From positions 1 through 26,252 of the forward strand of contig CAJUQU010000020.1 in the NCBI GenBank assembly GCA_910588595.1: 26,252 bases of DNA, in the 5' to 3' direction. The position numbers and the translations under genes are program-made. The notes under the pieces are model-generated. The model was not told the origin of the DNA and did not search any database. It saw only the letters and a program-made list of their open reading frames with translations. Origin of the DNA: an uncultured Lachnospiraceae bacterium (GTDB lineage Bacteria > Bacillota_A > Clostridia > Lachnospirales > Lachnospiraceae). Shown here in pieces: positions 15,490 through 22,826 of this stretch; the stretch's first letter is position 1, and each line of letters opens with the position of its first letter.

Positions 15490-16512
15490 GTTGAATTCTG
15501 TGTCACAGACTGCTTTTTCATTGACGGACATGACATATTCCTGAATCTGTTTCATATCCGGTTCATCGGGCAGCGCTGTATTTCTCGCAGCGCTGTCCAG
15601 TTTTTTCTCGTATTCATTGATCATTTCATAAAATTCGTCCCGGAAAGTGCCGTCCGCCTTCTGAAAATGACCGCTCCGGATCTGCAGCAAAAGCGGCTGT
15701 TCCTCCCGGCGGTAAGTGCGGATCTCGCCCTTTTCCAGAATGTCGACCGCCATCATGAAGAGCCGGATCAGGTGCATGGCGTGTTTGTTCAGATGGTTGT
15801 CGTCCTTCTTGCGGTTGCGCTTTCCGAGCTTGTCGTAGTCCTTGACGATGTTGTTCATCTCATTCCAGATATTCTTGTAGTCGCGCAGCGGGTAATGTGT
15901 CAGGCTGGTGTCCACAAAGATCTCTGTCTCGAAGTCGGGATTGACCGCCTTGTCCGTGTAGAGGCGGATGGATCCGTTCTCAAAGGGCTCGTAGCGTTTT
16001 CGGAAATCATACATGGCATTCTTCACGGAATTGAAGATGTGCTGTTCCTTCTCGCGCTGCGGGTAGGAATCTCTTGCCAGCGCGTTCTGCAGACGCCGCA
16101 GCTGCGCGTCCGCGTAGCCGCCAAAGGAGTGGATCGCGCGCTTTGAGAGAAAGAGGGGCGCGTTGTCGATCAGCTCCTGTCCGAGCGGGTGCAGATACAG
16201 GTAATGCTCCGGATTCAGCCCCAACAGTTCGATCGTGTTGGGGTTGCAGGAGAGGAGCAGCGTGATCATTTTCATAAAACTGTAGATTGTGGTGTCTGTC
16301 TGTGTGTCCACATACTGCTCAAAGCTTGTCAGCCCGATCAGGTCGGATTTTCGGTTCAGCGTGACACCGCGCACATCGATGTCGCTGTTTTCATTGTTGG
16401 TGCCGTAGGAGTAGCTCCCGGCAAGCCCTAACAGGATCACGTGCCTGCCCAGGTGTTCGTCGGACTGTATGAAGCGGTATGATTCGTTTTTTAAGATATC
16501 AGAGTAGTTCAT
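15472..16512 (-). CDS. Predicted nucleotidyltransferase, second COG3541-like copy
   Basis: The 346-aa protein has the nucleotidyltransferase motif Gly32-Ser33 in GLAGSYSYG and metal ligands Asp44 and Asp46 in NSDIDVRGV, followed by a long helical region. It is a distant paralogue of the protein at 12498-13274 but about 90 residues longer. The fold (polymerase-beta-like) is clear; the substrate is unknown. It lies 88 bases downstream of the methyltransferase gene on the same strand and may be co-transcribed with it. The start ATG at 16512 has GAGGT upstream. Its last codons overlap the end of the lipoprotein gene on the opposite strand. Confidence 0.85.
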   Translation of the reverse strand: MNYSDILKNESYRFIQSDEHLGRHVILLGLAGSYSYGTNNENSDIDVRGVTLNRKSDLIGLTSFEQYVDTQTDTTIYSFMKMITLLLSCNPNTIELLGLNPEHYLYLHPLGQELIDNAPLFLSKRAIHSFGGYADAQLRRLQNALARDSYPQREKEQHIFNSVKNAMYDFRKRYEPFENGSIRLYTDKAVNPDFETEIFVDTSLTHYPLRDYKNIWNEMNNIVKDYDKLGKRNRKKDDNHLNKHAMHLIRLFMMAVDILEKGEIRTYRREEQPLLLQIRSGHFQKADGTFRDEFYEMINEYEKKLDSAARNTALPDEPDMKQIQEYVMSVNEKAVCDTEFNSPVFL

Positions 16513-16600
16513 AGTGTACCTCGCGGCGGCTGGATTTCTGGATCAGATAAGGAAAGTATATCATGTTTTGTTTCATTCGTCTATCAGTGCAGATAATGAA

Positions 16601-17305
16601 TCAGCCTCTTTTTTCAGCGGCAATGATCGTTGCGCCGTCGGGATTATCCAGGACTTCTCCGAGCACAAATCCTGCATTTTGCAGCAATTCACATTCATGC
16701 GCCAGGGTCAGGGGAATATCAAAATGAACAAAACGGTCATCCGGTATTGCAAACTGCTTTCTCCGCTTTAAGTATGTACTGCGCAATAGTTCTTCCTCCT
16801 CGTCACAACAGGCAATGTAATCTGCCAAAAGGAAAACACCGCCACGTTTCAGACCCTGACAGACTCTCTGGTACAGTTCCTTTTTGCGCTCCGGCAGAAA
16901 ATGATGCAGACTTTCAAAAGAGATTACGGCGTCCCATTTTTCATTTCCAAGATCGTATCTGAAATAGTCCTGGCAAACTGTGGTAAGGCGCTTATCAGAA
17001 TGTTTTTTCAGCAGCTGATCCAGCATACTTTGACATAGATCGACACCTGTCACGTCCATGTCCGATTTCCTCTGCCATATTTGATCCAATTCCAAACCGG
17101 TTCCGCATCCCAAGTCTAAAATTTTTTGACAGTCAGAGGGTAAGACTTCCGCAAACATCTGATAAGATTTTTCCCAAATAGACATATGCTCCTCATAACC
17201 GTCCAGCCGTTTTGTGAAAAAATCAGACATCTCCTCCAACGGCGAATCGGATGTATCATGCAGCCATTGTTTTAAGTCCTGCAGATATTTTTCCTGTGAT
17301 CTCAT
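16601..17305 (-). CDS. Class I SAM-dependent methyltransferase
   Basis: The 234-aa protein has SAM-binding motif I LDLGCGTGLEL (63-73), an acidic post-I residue in VTGVDLCQSML (Asp89), motif II in WDAVISFESLHHFLP (124-138) and motif III in LKRGGVFLLADYI (152-164). This is the Methyltransf_11/25 type with the helix-rich N-terminal extension common in small-molecule methyltransferases of Bacillota. The acceptor cannot be predicted. The start at 17305 is supported by GAGGTGA on the minus strand. The C-terminus (FDIPLTLAHECELLQNAGF) is typical of the group. It is divergent from the XRE gene, and a 170-base intergenic region holds promoters for both. Confidence 0.92.
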   Translation of the reverse strand: MRSQEKYLQDLKQWLHDTSDSPLEEMSDFFTKRLDGYEEHMSIWEKSYQMFAEVLPSDCQKILDLGCGTGLELDQIWQRKSDMDVTGVDLCQSMLDQLLKKHSDKRLTTVCQDYFRYDLGNEKWDAVISFESLHHFLPERKKELYQRVCQGLKRGGVFLLADYIACCDEEEELLRSTYLKRRKQFAIPDDRFVHFDIPLTLAHECELLQNAGFVLGEVLDNPDGATIIAAEKRG

Positions 17306-17414
17306 ACGTTTTCACCTCATATAGATTTTTATTGTATTTTCAGAATAACATACTTTCATGGCACAGGATGCATAAAATATTTTTATAAAAAAATATGAGC
17401 CAATACCTACTGGA

Positions 17415-17447
17415 AGTAAAATATATTTGACACCTAGTAAAATATAT
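17415..17447 (+). repeat. 12-bp perfect direct repeat over the XRE promoter (candidate operator)
   Basis: AGTAAAATATAT occurs at 17415-17426 and again at 17436-17447, a period of 21 bp or two helical turns. The first copy abuts the -35 box and the second fills the spacer between -35 and -10. A protein bound to both copies would lie on one face of the DNA and block RNA polymerase. The adjacent XRE protein is the obvious candidate for autoregulation; this is inference. Confidence 0.6.
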
Positions 17448-17455
17448 GATAATCT
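17427..17455 (+). promoter_or_regulatory. Promoter of the XRE-NatAB operon
   Basis: A consensus TTGACA lies at 17427-17432. The -10 is either GATAAT at 17448-17453 (15-bp spacer) or TAATCT at 17450-17455 (17-bp spacer). Transcription would begin almost at the GGAGGTGG RBS (17462-17469), giving a very short 5' leader. Confidence 0.65.
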
Positions 17456-17473
17456 ATGCTTGGAGGTGGGCAG

Positions 17474-17710
17474 ATGGCGAGAAATATAGCGATCAAGGTG
17501 GCGCGGGCGGAGAAGGACATGACGCAGAAGGAGCTTGCGGAAGCGGTCGGCATATCCAGGCAGACGATGAATGCCATTGAACAGGGGGAATACAATCCGA
17601 CGATTCGGTTGTGCCGTGCGATATGCCGTGTGCTCGGAAAGAGCCTGGATGATCTGTTCTGGGAGGAAGAGCAGGAATCAAGTGAGACGGGGAATGGAGG
17701 AAGCACATGA
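17474..17710 (+). CDS. XRE-family transcriptional regulator (YgzD/Cro-like)
   Basis: This 78-aa protein is a single helix-turn-helix domain: MTQKELAEAVGISRQTM (residues 16-32) with recognition helix up to about 37, followed by the NPTIRLCRAICRVLGKSLDDLFW tail typical of short Cro-like regulators. GGAGGTGG at 17462-17469 selects the ATG at 17474; an ATG at 17456 lies upstream of this RBS and is rejected. The stop overlaps the next start as ATGA. Short regulators of this type commonly sit before a DUF6773-like membrane protein. Autoregulation through the 21-bp-period repeat is likely but untested. Confidence 0.93.
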   Translation: MARNIAIKVARAEKDMTQKELAEAVGISRQTMNAIEQGEYNPTIRLCRAICRVLGKSLDDLFWEEEQESSETGNGGST

Positions 17711-18192
17711 AAATATGGAAGAACAGACTGGATGAGATGCAGGAACAGAAAATGCTGCAGATCGAGCACAATGCGTGCTGGCTGGCGTTTTGGGGGCTGC
17801 TCGCGGTGATGTTCGGGCAGATATTGTACTATGGAATAGAGAGGGCACAGGTATTTCTGGGAGAATGGATCGTCTTTATGTGTCTTGCAGTATATTTGGT
17901 GACGGCAAGTATCAGGAACGGGATCTGGGACAGGACATTGCGCCCGTCTCTAAAGACCAATTTCTACGTGAGCCTGATCGGGGCGGTTGTGGGCAGCCTG
18001 ATCCGCGTCTTTGCCGCTTACCGCATGTATGGCGATATCGGGCGGGCTTTGAAGGTGGGCGGCATTGTATTTGGGTGTGTACTGGTCAGCTGTTTTTTGT
18101 TCATGTCACTGGGGCTCTGGATCTACCGGAAGAGGGTGGCACGTCTCGAGGCAGAGGGGGACGAGGAACAGACGGATGAAGGTGGAAAGTGA
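17707..18192 (+). CDS. DUF6773-like four-TM membrane protein
   Basis: The 161-aa protein has a charged cytoplasmic N-terminus (residues 1-22) followed by four hydrophobic segments at about 24-43, 50-68, 86-104 and 117-139 and an acidic C-terminal tail. The pattern and its position directly after a short XRE regulator match proteins labelled DUF6773. Its function is unknown; a role in membrane stress sensing or as partner of the downstream NatAB-type transporter is conceivable. Translation is coupled to the regulator through a 4-base overlap. The family assignment is from memory of the N-terminal pattern and would need a profile search. Confidence 0.8.
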   Translation: MKIWKNRLDEMQEQKMLQIEHNACWLAFWGLLAVMFGQILYYGIERAQVFLGEWIVFMCLAVYLVTASIRNGIWDRTLRPSLKTNFYVSLIGAVVGSLIRVFAAYRMYGDIGRALKVGGIVFGCVLVSCFLFMSLGLWIYRKRVARLEAEGDEEQTDEGGK

Positions 18193-18218
18193 GAAGATGG
18201 TCAGGGGAGGGAACCTGG

Positions 18219-18386
18219 ATGGAAAAGATTACTGTCAGCTGCGCTGTTCAAGGCGGGATTGGTGCTGTATTAAGTGTATATGGTATCTGTCTCTGGTTTC
18301 GGAATCGGGGAAAGCGGACTCTTGCGGTGAGCTGTATTTTATCAGGCGCAGTCCTGCTGGGATATGCTGTCTGTCAGAGTATATAA
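18219..18386 (+). CDS. Small 55-aa two-TM membrane protein
   Basis: The ATG at 18219 is preceded by GGGGAGGG at about 18203-18211 and encodes MEKITVSCAVQGGIGAVLSV..., two hydrophobic helices (about 5-22 and 32-52) joined by a basic loop FRNRGKR. It fits between the DUF6773 gene and the ATPase gene in the same direction with no other candidate frame. A frame that opens at 18189 has no RBS at its start. Function is unknown; it may be a small membrane partner of the operon. Confidence 0.6.
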   Translation: MEKITVSCAVQGGIGAVLSVYGICLWFRNRGKRTLAVSCILSGAVLLGYAVCQSI

Positions 18387-18430
18387 TATCAGGCGGCACA
18401 AACGTCAAATTCTGTAGGAGGTAGCACAAA

Positions 18431-19198
18431 GTGATTACAGCAGATCATTTAATAAAGACATTTACCAGGAACGAGAAGCGAAATAAAAAGAGGGAGATCA
18501 ACGCGGTGGACAACATATCGCTGCAGGTGGATGCGGGTGAGATCGTCGGGATCCTCGGACCAAACGGTGCTGGAAAGACCACGCTGCTGCGCATGATGTC
18601 CAAGCTGATGAAACCAACCAGCGGCACGGTCAGCATCCGGATCGGGCAGACGGAGATATCGGATGCTGTGGAGGTGAAAAGGCATATCGGCTATCTCTCC
18701 AACAACACCAAACTCTACGGAAGGCTCTCCGCCAGGGAGCTGCTGCAGATGCTGGGCGTGCTCTACGGGCTGTCGGAGGGTGACACCGCCAAAAGGATCG
18801 TGAAGATCAGCGAGATCCTCTCCATGGATTCCTTTCTGGATAACCGGATCGAAAAGCTCTCAACGGGACAGACGCAGCGCGCCTCGATCGCGAGATGCCT
18901 GGTGCATGATCCCAAGGTCTACATCTTTGACGAGCCGACGCTGGGGCTTGATATCATCAGCAGCGCGTCCATCATCGATTTTATGAAAAGGGAGCGGGAG
19001 CGGGGAAAGACCGTCCTGTACTCCACGCATTACATGGAGGAGGCGGAGTATCTGTGTGACAGGATCGTGATGATCCACCAGGGAAGGATCATCCGGGAGG
19101 GAACGCCCGGCGATCTGAAGGCACAGATGGGAAAAGAAAGCCTGCGGGATGTCTTCGCAGAGCTGATCAATATGGAGGGAATGCCGGATGGACACTAA
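18431..19198 (+). CDS. natA: ABC transporter ATPase, NatA type
   Basis: The 255-aa ATPase contains Walker A GPNGAGKT (43-50), signature LSTGQ (143-147), Walker B VYIFDEP (163-169), the D-loop LGLD and switch His200. The N-terminal ITADHLIKTF and overall length match NatA, the cytoplasmic ATPase of Na+ extrusion or related bacteriocin/antimicrobial exporters. GTG at 18431 follows AGGAGGTAG with normal spacing. It overlaps the permease start by 11 bases, showing that the two form one transporter. The symbol follows the family; the transported substrate is unproven. Confidence 0.9.
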   Translation: MITADHLIKTFTRNEKRNKKREINAVDNISLQVDAGEIVGILGPNGAGKTTLLRMMSKLMKPTSGTVSIRIGQTEISDAVEVKRHIGYLSNNTKLYGRLSARELLQMLGVLYGLSEGDTAKRIVKISEILSMDSFLDNRIEKLSTGQTQRASIARCLVHDPKVYIFDEPTLGLDIISSASIIDFMKRERERGKTVLYSTHYMEEAEYLCDRIVMIHQGRIIREGTPGDLKAQMGKESLRDVFAELINMEGMPDGH

Positions 19199-21248
19199 GA
19201 TCATAAGAACCTTGCTAAAGAAAGAGATGCTGGATGTTTTCCGGGATAAGAAGACAGTCATTATGATGCTGATCGTGCCTGTGCTGCTGTATCCCATTGT
19301 TTTTATCGGCGCCATGCAGGTCATGGCTTTTGTCAACTCCAGCATGAAGGAACAGGAGTACCGGATCGCTGTGGAGATGGGCGACGAGGGCGCCATTTAT
19401 GACCGGCTGGTGCGGGCGGGAGAACAGGAGCCGGGGGAAGACGAGACGGCATATCGGATCACGGTCGTCGACGCCGCTGCGATCGGGGGCGGTGAGCGCG
19501 CATGGGAGGCCGCGCTGGAGAAGGAGGAGATCGATGCGTATGTCTCCGCATGTGATTCCGGCGGAAGGACGCAGTACGATGTGTACTATCTCTCCTCAGT
19601 GACAAATTCTTCCTATGCGGCAGATCTTGTGACGGATGTACTCGATGATTTCCGGGAGGATCTGACAAGACAGCGGATCGCTGCGGAAGGGCTCAGCGCG
19701 GACGAGATCCTGGAACCGATATCATATGAAAGAAAAAATACTGCCAGCAGCGAGCAGTCTCTGGGGAGCATCATCGGTTCGGTCCTGCCCCTTATGCTGG
19801 TCGTCAGCCTGCTGATGGGGACCATGTACCCCGCGATCGATACGACTGCAGGAGAGCGGGAGCGGGGGACGCTCGAGACGGTTCTGACGCTGCCGGTCAG
19901 GAACAGGGATCTGATCACGGCGAAGTTTCTGACTGTGGCGGTGATCGGCATGGTCTCCGCGCTCCTGAACATGCTGTCGATGGGAGGCATCGCCGTTTAC
20001 ATGTACCAGATCATGGATCTGCAGACGGAGATGGCAGACATCGATATCGCGAAATTCATACCGGCGATCCTGGTGTGTATTCTGGCGGTGTTTGCGTTCT
20101 CCCTGTTTGTCAGCGCGGTGACGATGTGCACGACGGCTTTTGCCAAAAGCTACAAGGAAGCGAACAACTATATAACGCCGCTCATGCTGGTGATGATGTT
20201 CACAGGCTATGTCGGGTTTATCCCGAATCTGGAACTGACGCAGGGGATCGCGATGCTGCCTGTGGCGAATATCTGCCTGCTGATCCGAAATATGATGATC
20301 TTTAAGATCGATTACGCGATGACTGCAGTCGTTCTGCTCAGCAATGTGGCGTATGCGGTTCTGGCGATCCTGTTTCTGAGCAGGATCTACGACAGCGAGT
20401 CGATCCTGTTCTCAGATCAAAAAGGCGGCCTGCAGCTCTTTGAAAAGCGGGAGAACATGACCGGGGGCGGGGTTCCAACAGTGTCTGACGCCATGTTTGT
20501 GATGGCGGTCTCGCTGCTGCTGTTGATGTACGCGGGGAGTTTCCTGCAGATAAAGTACGGTCTGGCGGGGCTGTTTGCGACACAGATGATCCTGCTGGCA
20601 GTGCCGCTGTTTGTTGTGCTCTACACCAGGAGGGATATTCGGGAGACGTACGGTTTTTCAGGTGCTGGTGCGCAGGGATTTCTGGGCAGCGCGTTGCTGG
20701 GAGCGGGCATGTTCCTGGTCAATCTGGTGATCGCGGCGGGCATGATCCGCCTGTTTCCGGACAGCGCCGAAAATATGGAGACGGCTTTTGCGGGGATCAT
20801 GGGCGACAACGTGGCGGCAGCGCTCTTTGTGATCGCACTCGCGCCGGCAGTCTGTGAGGAACTGCTGTTCCGCGGGGTGGTGTTCCACGCTGTGAAAGCG
20901 GGACACCGCACTGCCGCGGCATGTGCCGTCACGGCGGTGCTTTTTGGCTGTTTCCACATGAGTCTGGTGAAGTTTCTCCCGACGGGGCTGATGGGGCTGG
21001 TTCTGTGCATCGTGGTCTGGCAGACCGGCAGCATCTATCCGGCGATGCTGATGCACTTTATGAACAATGCGCTCAGTGTGGTGATCAGCTTCTGCCCGGA
21101 GCAGATCGGGAAGGTGTTTCCGGTATTTTATAAAAGCACGTTTTCGCTGGCGGACAGTCTGCTCCTTCTCGGAGGCGGGACAGTGCTGGCGGGGATCGGC
21201 GCGGTCATGCTGTGGAAGGGCGCAGCGGAAAAGGGAAGGAAAAAATGA
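19188..21248 (+). CDS. natB: NatB-type ABC permease fused to CPBP (CAAX/Abi) protease domain
   Basis: The 686-aa protein begins with the NatB/ABC-2 fold: TM1 at about 24-49, a large extracytoplasmic loop (about 50-200), then further helices near 205-420. A second membrane block (about 435-680) carries the CPBP intramembrane protease motifs: Glu557-Glu558 with Arg562 (EELLFR), FxxxH ending at His590 and HxxxN at His623/Asn627. CPBP proteins are Abi/CAAX-type endopeptidases often linked to bacteriocin self-immunity or peptide processing. The fusion suggests that cleavage and export are coupled. Such fusions are known in Bacillota. All catalytic residues are visible, so the protease is likely active. 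Substrate is unknown. Confidence 0.9.
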   Translation: MDTKIIRTLLKKEMLDVFRDKKTVIMMLIVPVLLYPIVFIGAMQVMAFVNSSMKEQEYRIAVEMGDEGAIYDRLVRAGEQEPGEDETAYRITVVDAAAIGGGERAWEAALEKEEIDAYVSACDSGGRTQYDVYYLSSVTNSSYAADLVTDVLDDFREDLTRQRIAAEGLSADEILEPISYERKNTASSEQSLGSIIGSVLPLMLVVSLLMGTMYPAIDTTAGERERGTLETVLTLPVRNRDLITAKFLTVAVIGMVSALLNMLSMGGIAVYMYQIMDLQTEMADIDIAKFIPAILVCILAVFAFSLFVSAVTMCTTAFAKSYKEANNYITPLMLVMMFTGYVGFIPNLELTQGIAMLPVANICLLIRNMMIFKIDYAMTAVVLLSNVAYAVLAILFLSRIYDSESILFSDQKGGLQLFEKRENMTGGGVPTVSDAMFVMAVSLLLLMYAGSFLQIKYGLAGLFATQMILLAVPLFVVLYTRRDIRETYGFSGAGAQGFLGSALLGAGMFLVNLVIAAGMIRLFPDSAENMETAFAGIMGDNVAAALFVIALAPAVCEELLFRGVVFHAVKAGHRTAAACAVTAVLFGCFHMSLVKFLPTGLMGLVLCIVVWQTGSIYPAMLMHFMNNALSVVISFCPEQIGKVFPVFYKSTFSLADSLLLLGGGTVLAGIGAVMLWKGAAEKGRKK

Positions 21249-21273
21249 CACCGGGCGGATCCTGTGGTAGAAT
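21245..21273 (+). promoter_or_regulatory. Extended -10 promoter of the HD-domain gene
   Basis: ATGACA (21245-21250) and TAGAAT (21268-21273) are 17 bp apart, and TG at 21265-21266 gives an extended -10. The -35 overlaps the end of the NatB-CPBP gene. This places the HD gene under its own promoter. Confidence 0.65.
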
Positions 21274-21323
21274 AGATACAGTGACACAGAAAAATACAGA
21301 GAAACGAACGCGGAGGGACTGTG

Positions 21324-21908
21324 ATGGATGAGCGTATGGAAAAGCAACTGGCGTTTGCCCTGGAAATCGACAAGGTGAAGAATGTATTCCGGCAAACACA
21401 TCTGTCGAATAACGGCAGAAATGAAAATGATGCCGAGCATTCCTGGCATATGGCGGTCATGGCGTATCTGCTGCGGGAATATGCCAATGAGGAGGTGGAC
21501 ATCGCGAAAGTAATGCTGATGTGCCTGATCCACGACATTGTTGAGATCGACGCGGGCGATACGTACGCATATGACGCGGAAGGGCTGCAGACACAAAAAG
21601 CCAGGGAGGATGCCGCGAAGGAGCGCATCTTCTCGATCCTTCCGCAGGAGCAGAAGACGGAGTTTGTGGCATTGTTTGACGAGTTTGAGGCATATGAGAC
21701 TGCAGAGTCAAAATTTGCACACGCGATGGACAATATCCAGCCGCTGCTGCTGAACAACAGCAACGATGGCGGGGACTGGCGGGCGCACAATGTGACTGCC
21801 AGTCAGGTATATAACAGACAGGGAAAAACGAAGCTGGGATCGGAGAAACTGTATGAGGTGACGGATCAGATCCTTCAGGACAACATAAAAAAGGGGAATT
21901 TGAAGTAG
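21324..21908 (+). CDS. HD-domain phosphohydrolase (YfbR/HDDC2-like 5'-nucleotidase)
   Basis: The 194-aa protein contains the HD signature: His39 in NDAEHSWHM, then the His70-Asp71 doublet with Glu74 and Asp77 in LIHDIVEIDAGDT, and a later conserved Asp in HAMDNIQP. This order matches the YfbR/HDDC2 group of metal-dependent 5'-deoxynucleotidases, which remove phosphate from (deoxy)nucleoside monophosphates in the cytoplasm. GGAGGG at 21312-21317 selects ATG 21324 over GTG 21321. It has its own promoter and is probably monocistronic. Activity on a particular nucleotide cannot be told from the sequence. Confidence 0.93.
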   Translation: MDERMEKQLAFALEIDKVKNVFRQTHLSNNGRNENDAEHSWHMAVMAYLLREYANEEVDIAKVMLMCLIHDIVEIDAGDTYAYDAEGLQTQKAREDAAKERIFSILPQEQKTEFVALFDEFEAYETAESKFAHAMDNIQPLLLNNSNDGGDWRAHNVTASQVYNRQGKTKLGSEKLYEVTDQILQDNIKKGNLK

Positions 21909-21940
21909 CAGCTTCATACTGGATATGCATGAAGGCTGCT
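21907..21940 (+). repeat. Hairpin at the end of the HD-domain gene
   Basis: AGCAGCTTCAT (21907-21917) pairs with ATGAAGGCTGCT (21929-21940) except for one bulged G. It begins at the stop codon. There is no T-run after it, so it may protect the mRNA end and is not a clear intrinsic terminator. Confidence 0.5.
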
Positions 21941-22144
21941 GCGCCCTGGCGAGAGCCTGACCGTATGCAAAAAGGATGCGGGCGCTACCGAAGCAGACGC
22001 AACCGGTATCACGGCAGGGTATTGTTTGTCCTGCAGATAGCACAGAAATTCCAATTAGCCTCTCAAATTTTCCAGCAGTTTCTCCGGTGCAGGAGAGGGA
22101 CGCGGGAACTGTTACGGAGCAATGCAGGAATCGCAGGTTTTTCA
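21941..22144. other. Gene-free stretch without recognised content
   Basis: The whole gap from the HD gene stop (21908) to the next start (22334) is about 425 bases. Its first half, after the hairpin, has normal GC content and several short stem possibilities (for example CTCC/GGAG near 22082-22096), but no convincing frame on either strand with an RBS and no riboswitch or tRNA signature that I know. A minus-strand open frame crosses it only as an extension of the HD gene shadow. It could hold a small RNA or an old gene remnant. Confidence 0.4.
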
Positions 22145-22173
22145 TTGACACCTGTACGGTATTGTGATATATT
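22145..22173 (+). promoter_or_regulatory. Strong sigma-A promoter
   Basis: A perfect TTGACA (22145-22150), a 17-bp spacer, TATATT (22168-22173) and TG at 22165-22166 form a near-consensus promoter. It would start an RNA about 155 nt ahead of the flavin-binding protein gene. Confidence 0.8.
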
Positions 22174-22176
22174 TTA

Positions 22177-22198
22177 AATGATTCTATATAGAATTATT
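22177..22198. promoter_or_regulatory. Palindromic operator at the transcription start
   Basis: ATTCTATATAGAAT (22181-22194) is a perfect 14-bp palindrome. AAT/ATT flanks extend it to 22 bp with one mismatch pair. It covers the expected +1 of the preceding promoter, the classic place for a repressor site. The repressor is not identified. Confidence 0.55.
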
Positions 22199-22333
22199 TG
22201 GGCGTTTTATACGGGAATTGTTACAAATAAAAGTGTGTTGAGGCAGTGGATATCCATGTAAATTAGGAAAAGTATGCCACGTAGTCTGGTATTCCGAGCG
22301 GTTATACTTTGGAACGGAGGTTTGAGTATTCGA

Positions 22334-22753
22334 ATGAAGACAAGAGAACAGATCCTTGAATTTATCAGCAAACAAAAAGTTGCTTTTGTAGCGTCTGTCG
22401 ACGAGGAAGGGTTTCCAAATATGAAAGCGATGTTTGTGCCGCGCAAGATCGAGGGAAATTCATTTTATTTCTCGACAAACACCTCGTCCATGCGCACACA
22501 GCAGTTTCTGAAAAATCCGAAGGCGAGCCTTTACTTTTATCATAAAGGGCGCTTCAGGTATGAGGGGATCATGCTGGTCGGGACAATGGAAGTCCTGCAG
22601 GACGAGGCGGTCAAGCGCGAAATCTGGTGTGCCGGCGATACAATGTACTACAGACAGGGCGTCACCGATCCCGATTACTGTGTGCTGAGATTCACGGCAG
22701 TCAGGGGCAGACATTACTGTGATCTAAAGTCAGAGAGTTTTGAGATGGTTTAA
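22334..22753 (+). CDS. Pyridoxamine 5'-phosphate oxidase-like flavin-binding protein
   Basis: The 139-aa protein has the split-barrel fold pattern of small PNPOx-like proteins: an N-terminal helix, FVASVDEEGFPNMKAMF (residues 18-34), FYFSTNTSS and a KNPKASLYFYHKG block, and a VGTMEVLQD strand. Such proteins bind FMN, F420 or heme; in Bacillota they are often linked to general stress or oxidative protection. Start ATG 22334 is the first in-frame codon that gives the normal family N-terminus. The GGAGG at 22316-22320 is 13 bases away, an unusually long spacing, so translation may be weak or start differently. It stands alone under a strong promoter with an operator palindrome. Confidence 0.88.
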   Translation: MKTREQILEFISKQKVAFVASVDEEGFPNMKAMFVPRKIEGNSFYFSTNTSSMRTQQFLKNPKASLYFYHKGRFRYEGIMLVGTMEVLQDEAVKREIWCAGDTMYYRQGVTDPDYCVLRFTAVRGRHYCDLKSESFEMV

Positions 22754-22789
22754 ATATTGACTGTGGACAGTGGTGGCATAAAATTTGTG

Positions 22790-22823
22790 ATCGAGTAGAG
22801 AAGATTCATCTTCCCTGCTCGAT
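22790..22823. terminator. Long hairpin, probable bidirectional terminator
   Basis: ATCGAG/CTCGAT (22790-22795, 22818-22823) and GAAGAT/ATCTTC (22800-22805, 22808-22813) form a nearly continuous 16-bp stem with a 2-nt loop. T-rich sequence follows on the plus side and AAATTT precedes it on the other. It separates the convergent flavin-protein gene and the minus-strand remnant. Confidence 0.7.
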
Positions 22824-22826
22824 TGT

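Noticed and set aside
20658..21596. 312-codon minus-strand open frame
   Set aside because: It covers the 3' half of the NatB-CPBP gene and the start of the HD gene, both of which have clear motifs on the plus strand.
21708..22151. Minus-strand frame that extends from the HD gene into the gene-free region
   Set aside because: Half of it is a shadow of the HD gene; the remaining part shows no family motif or RBS.
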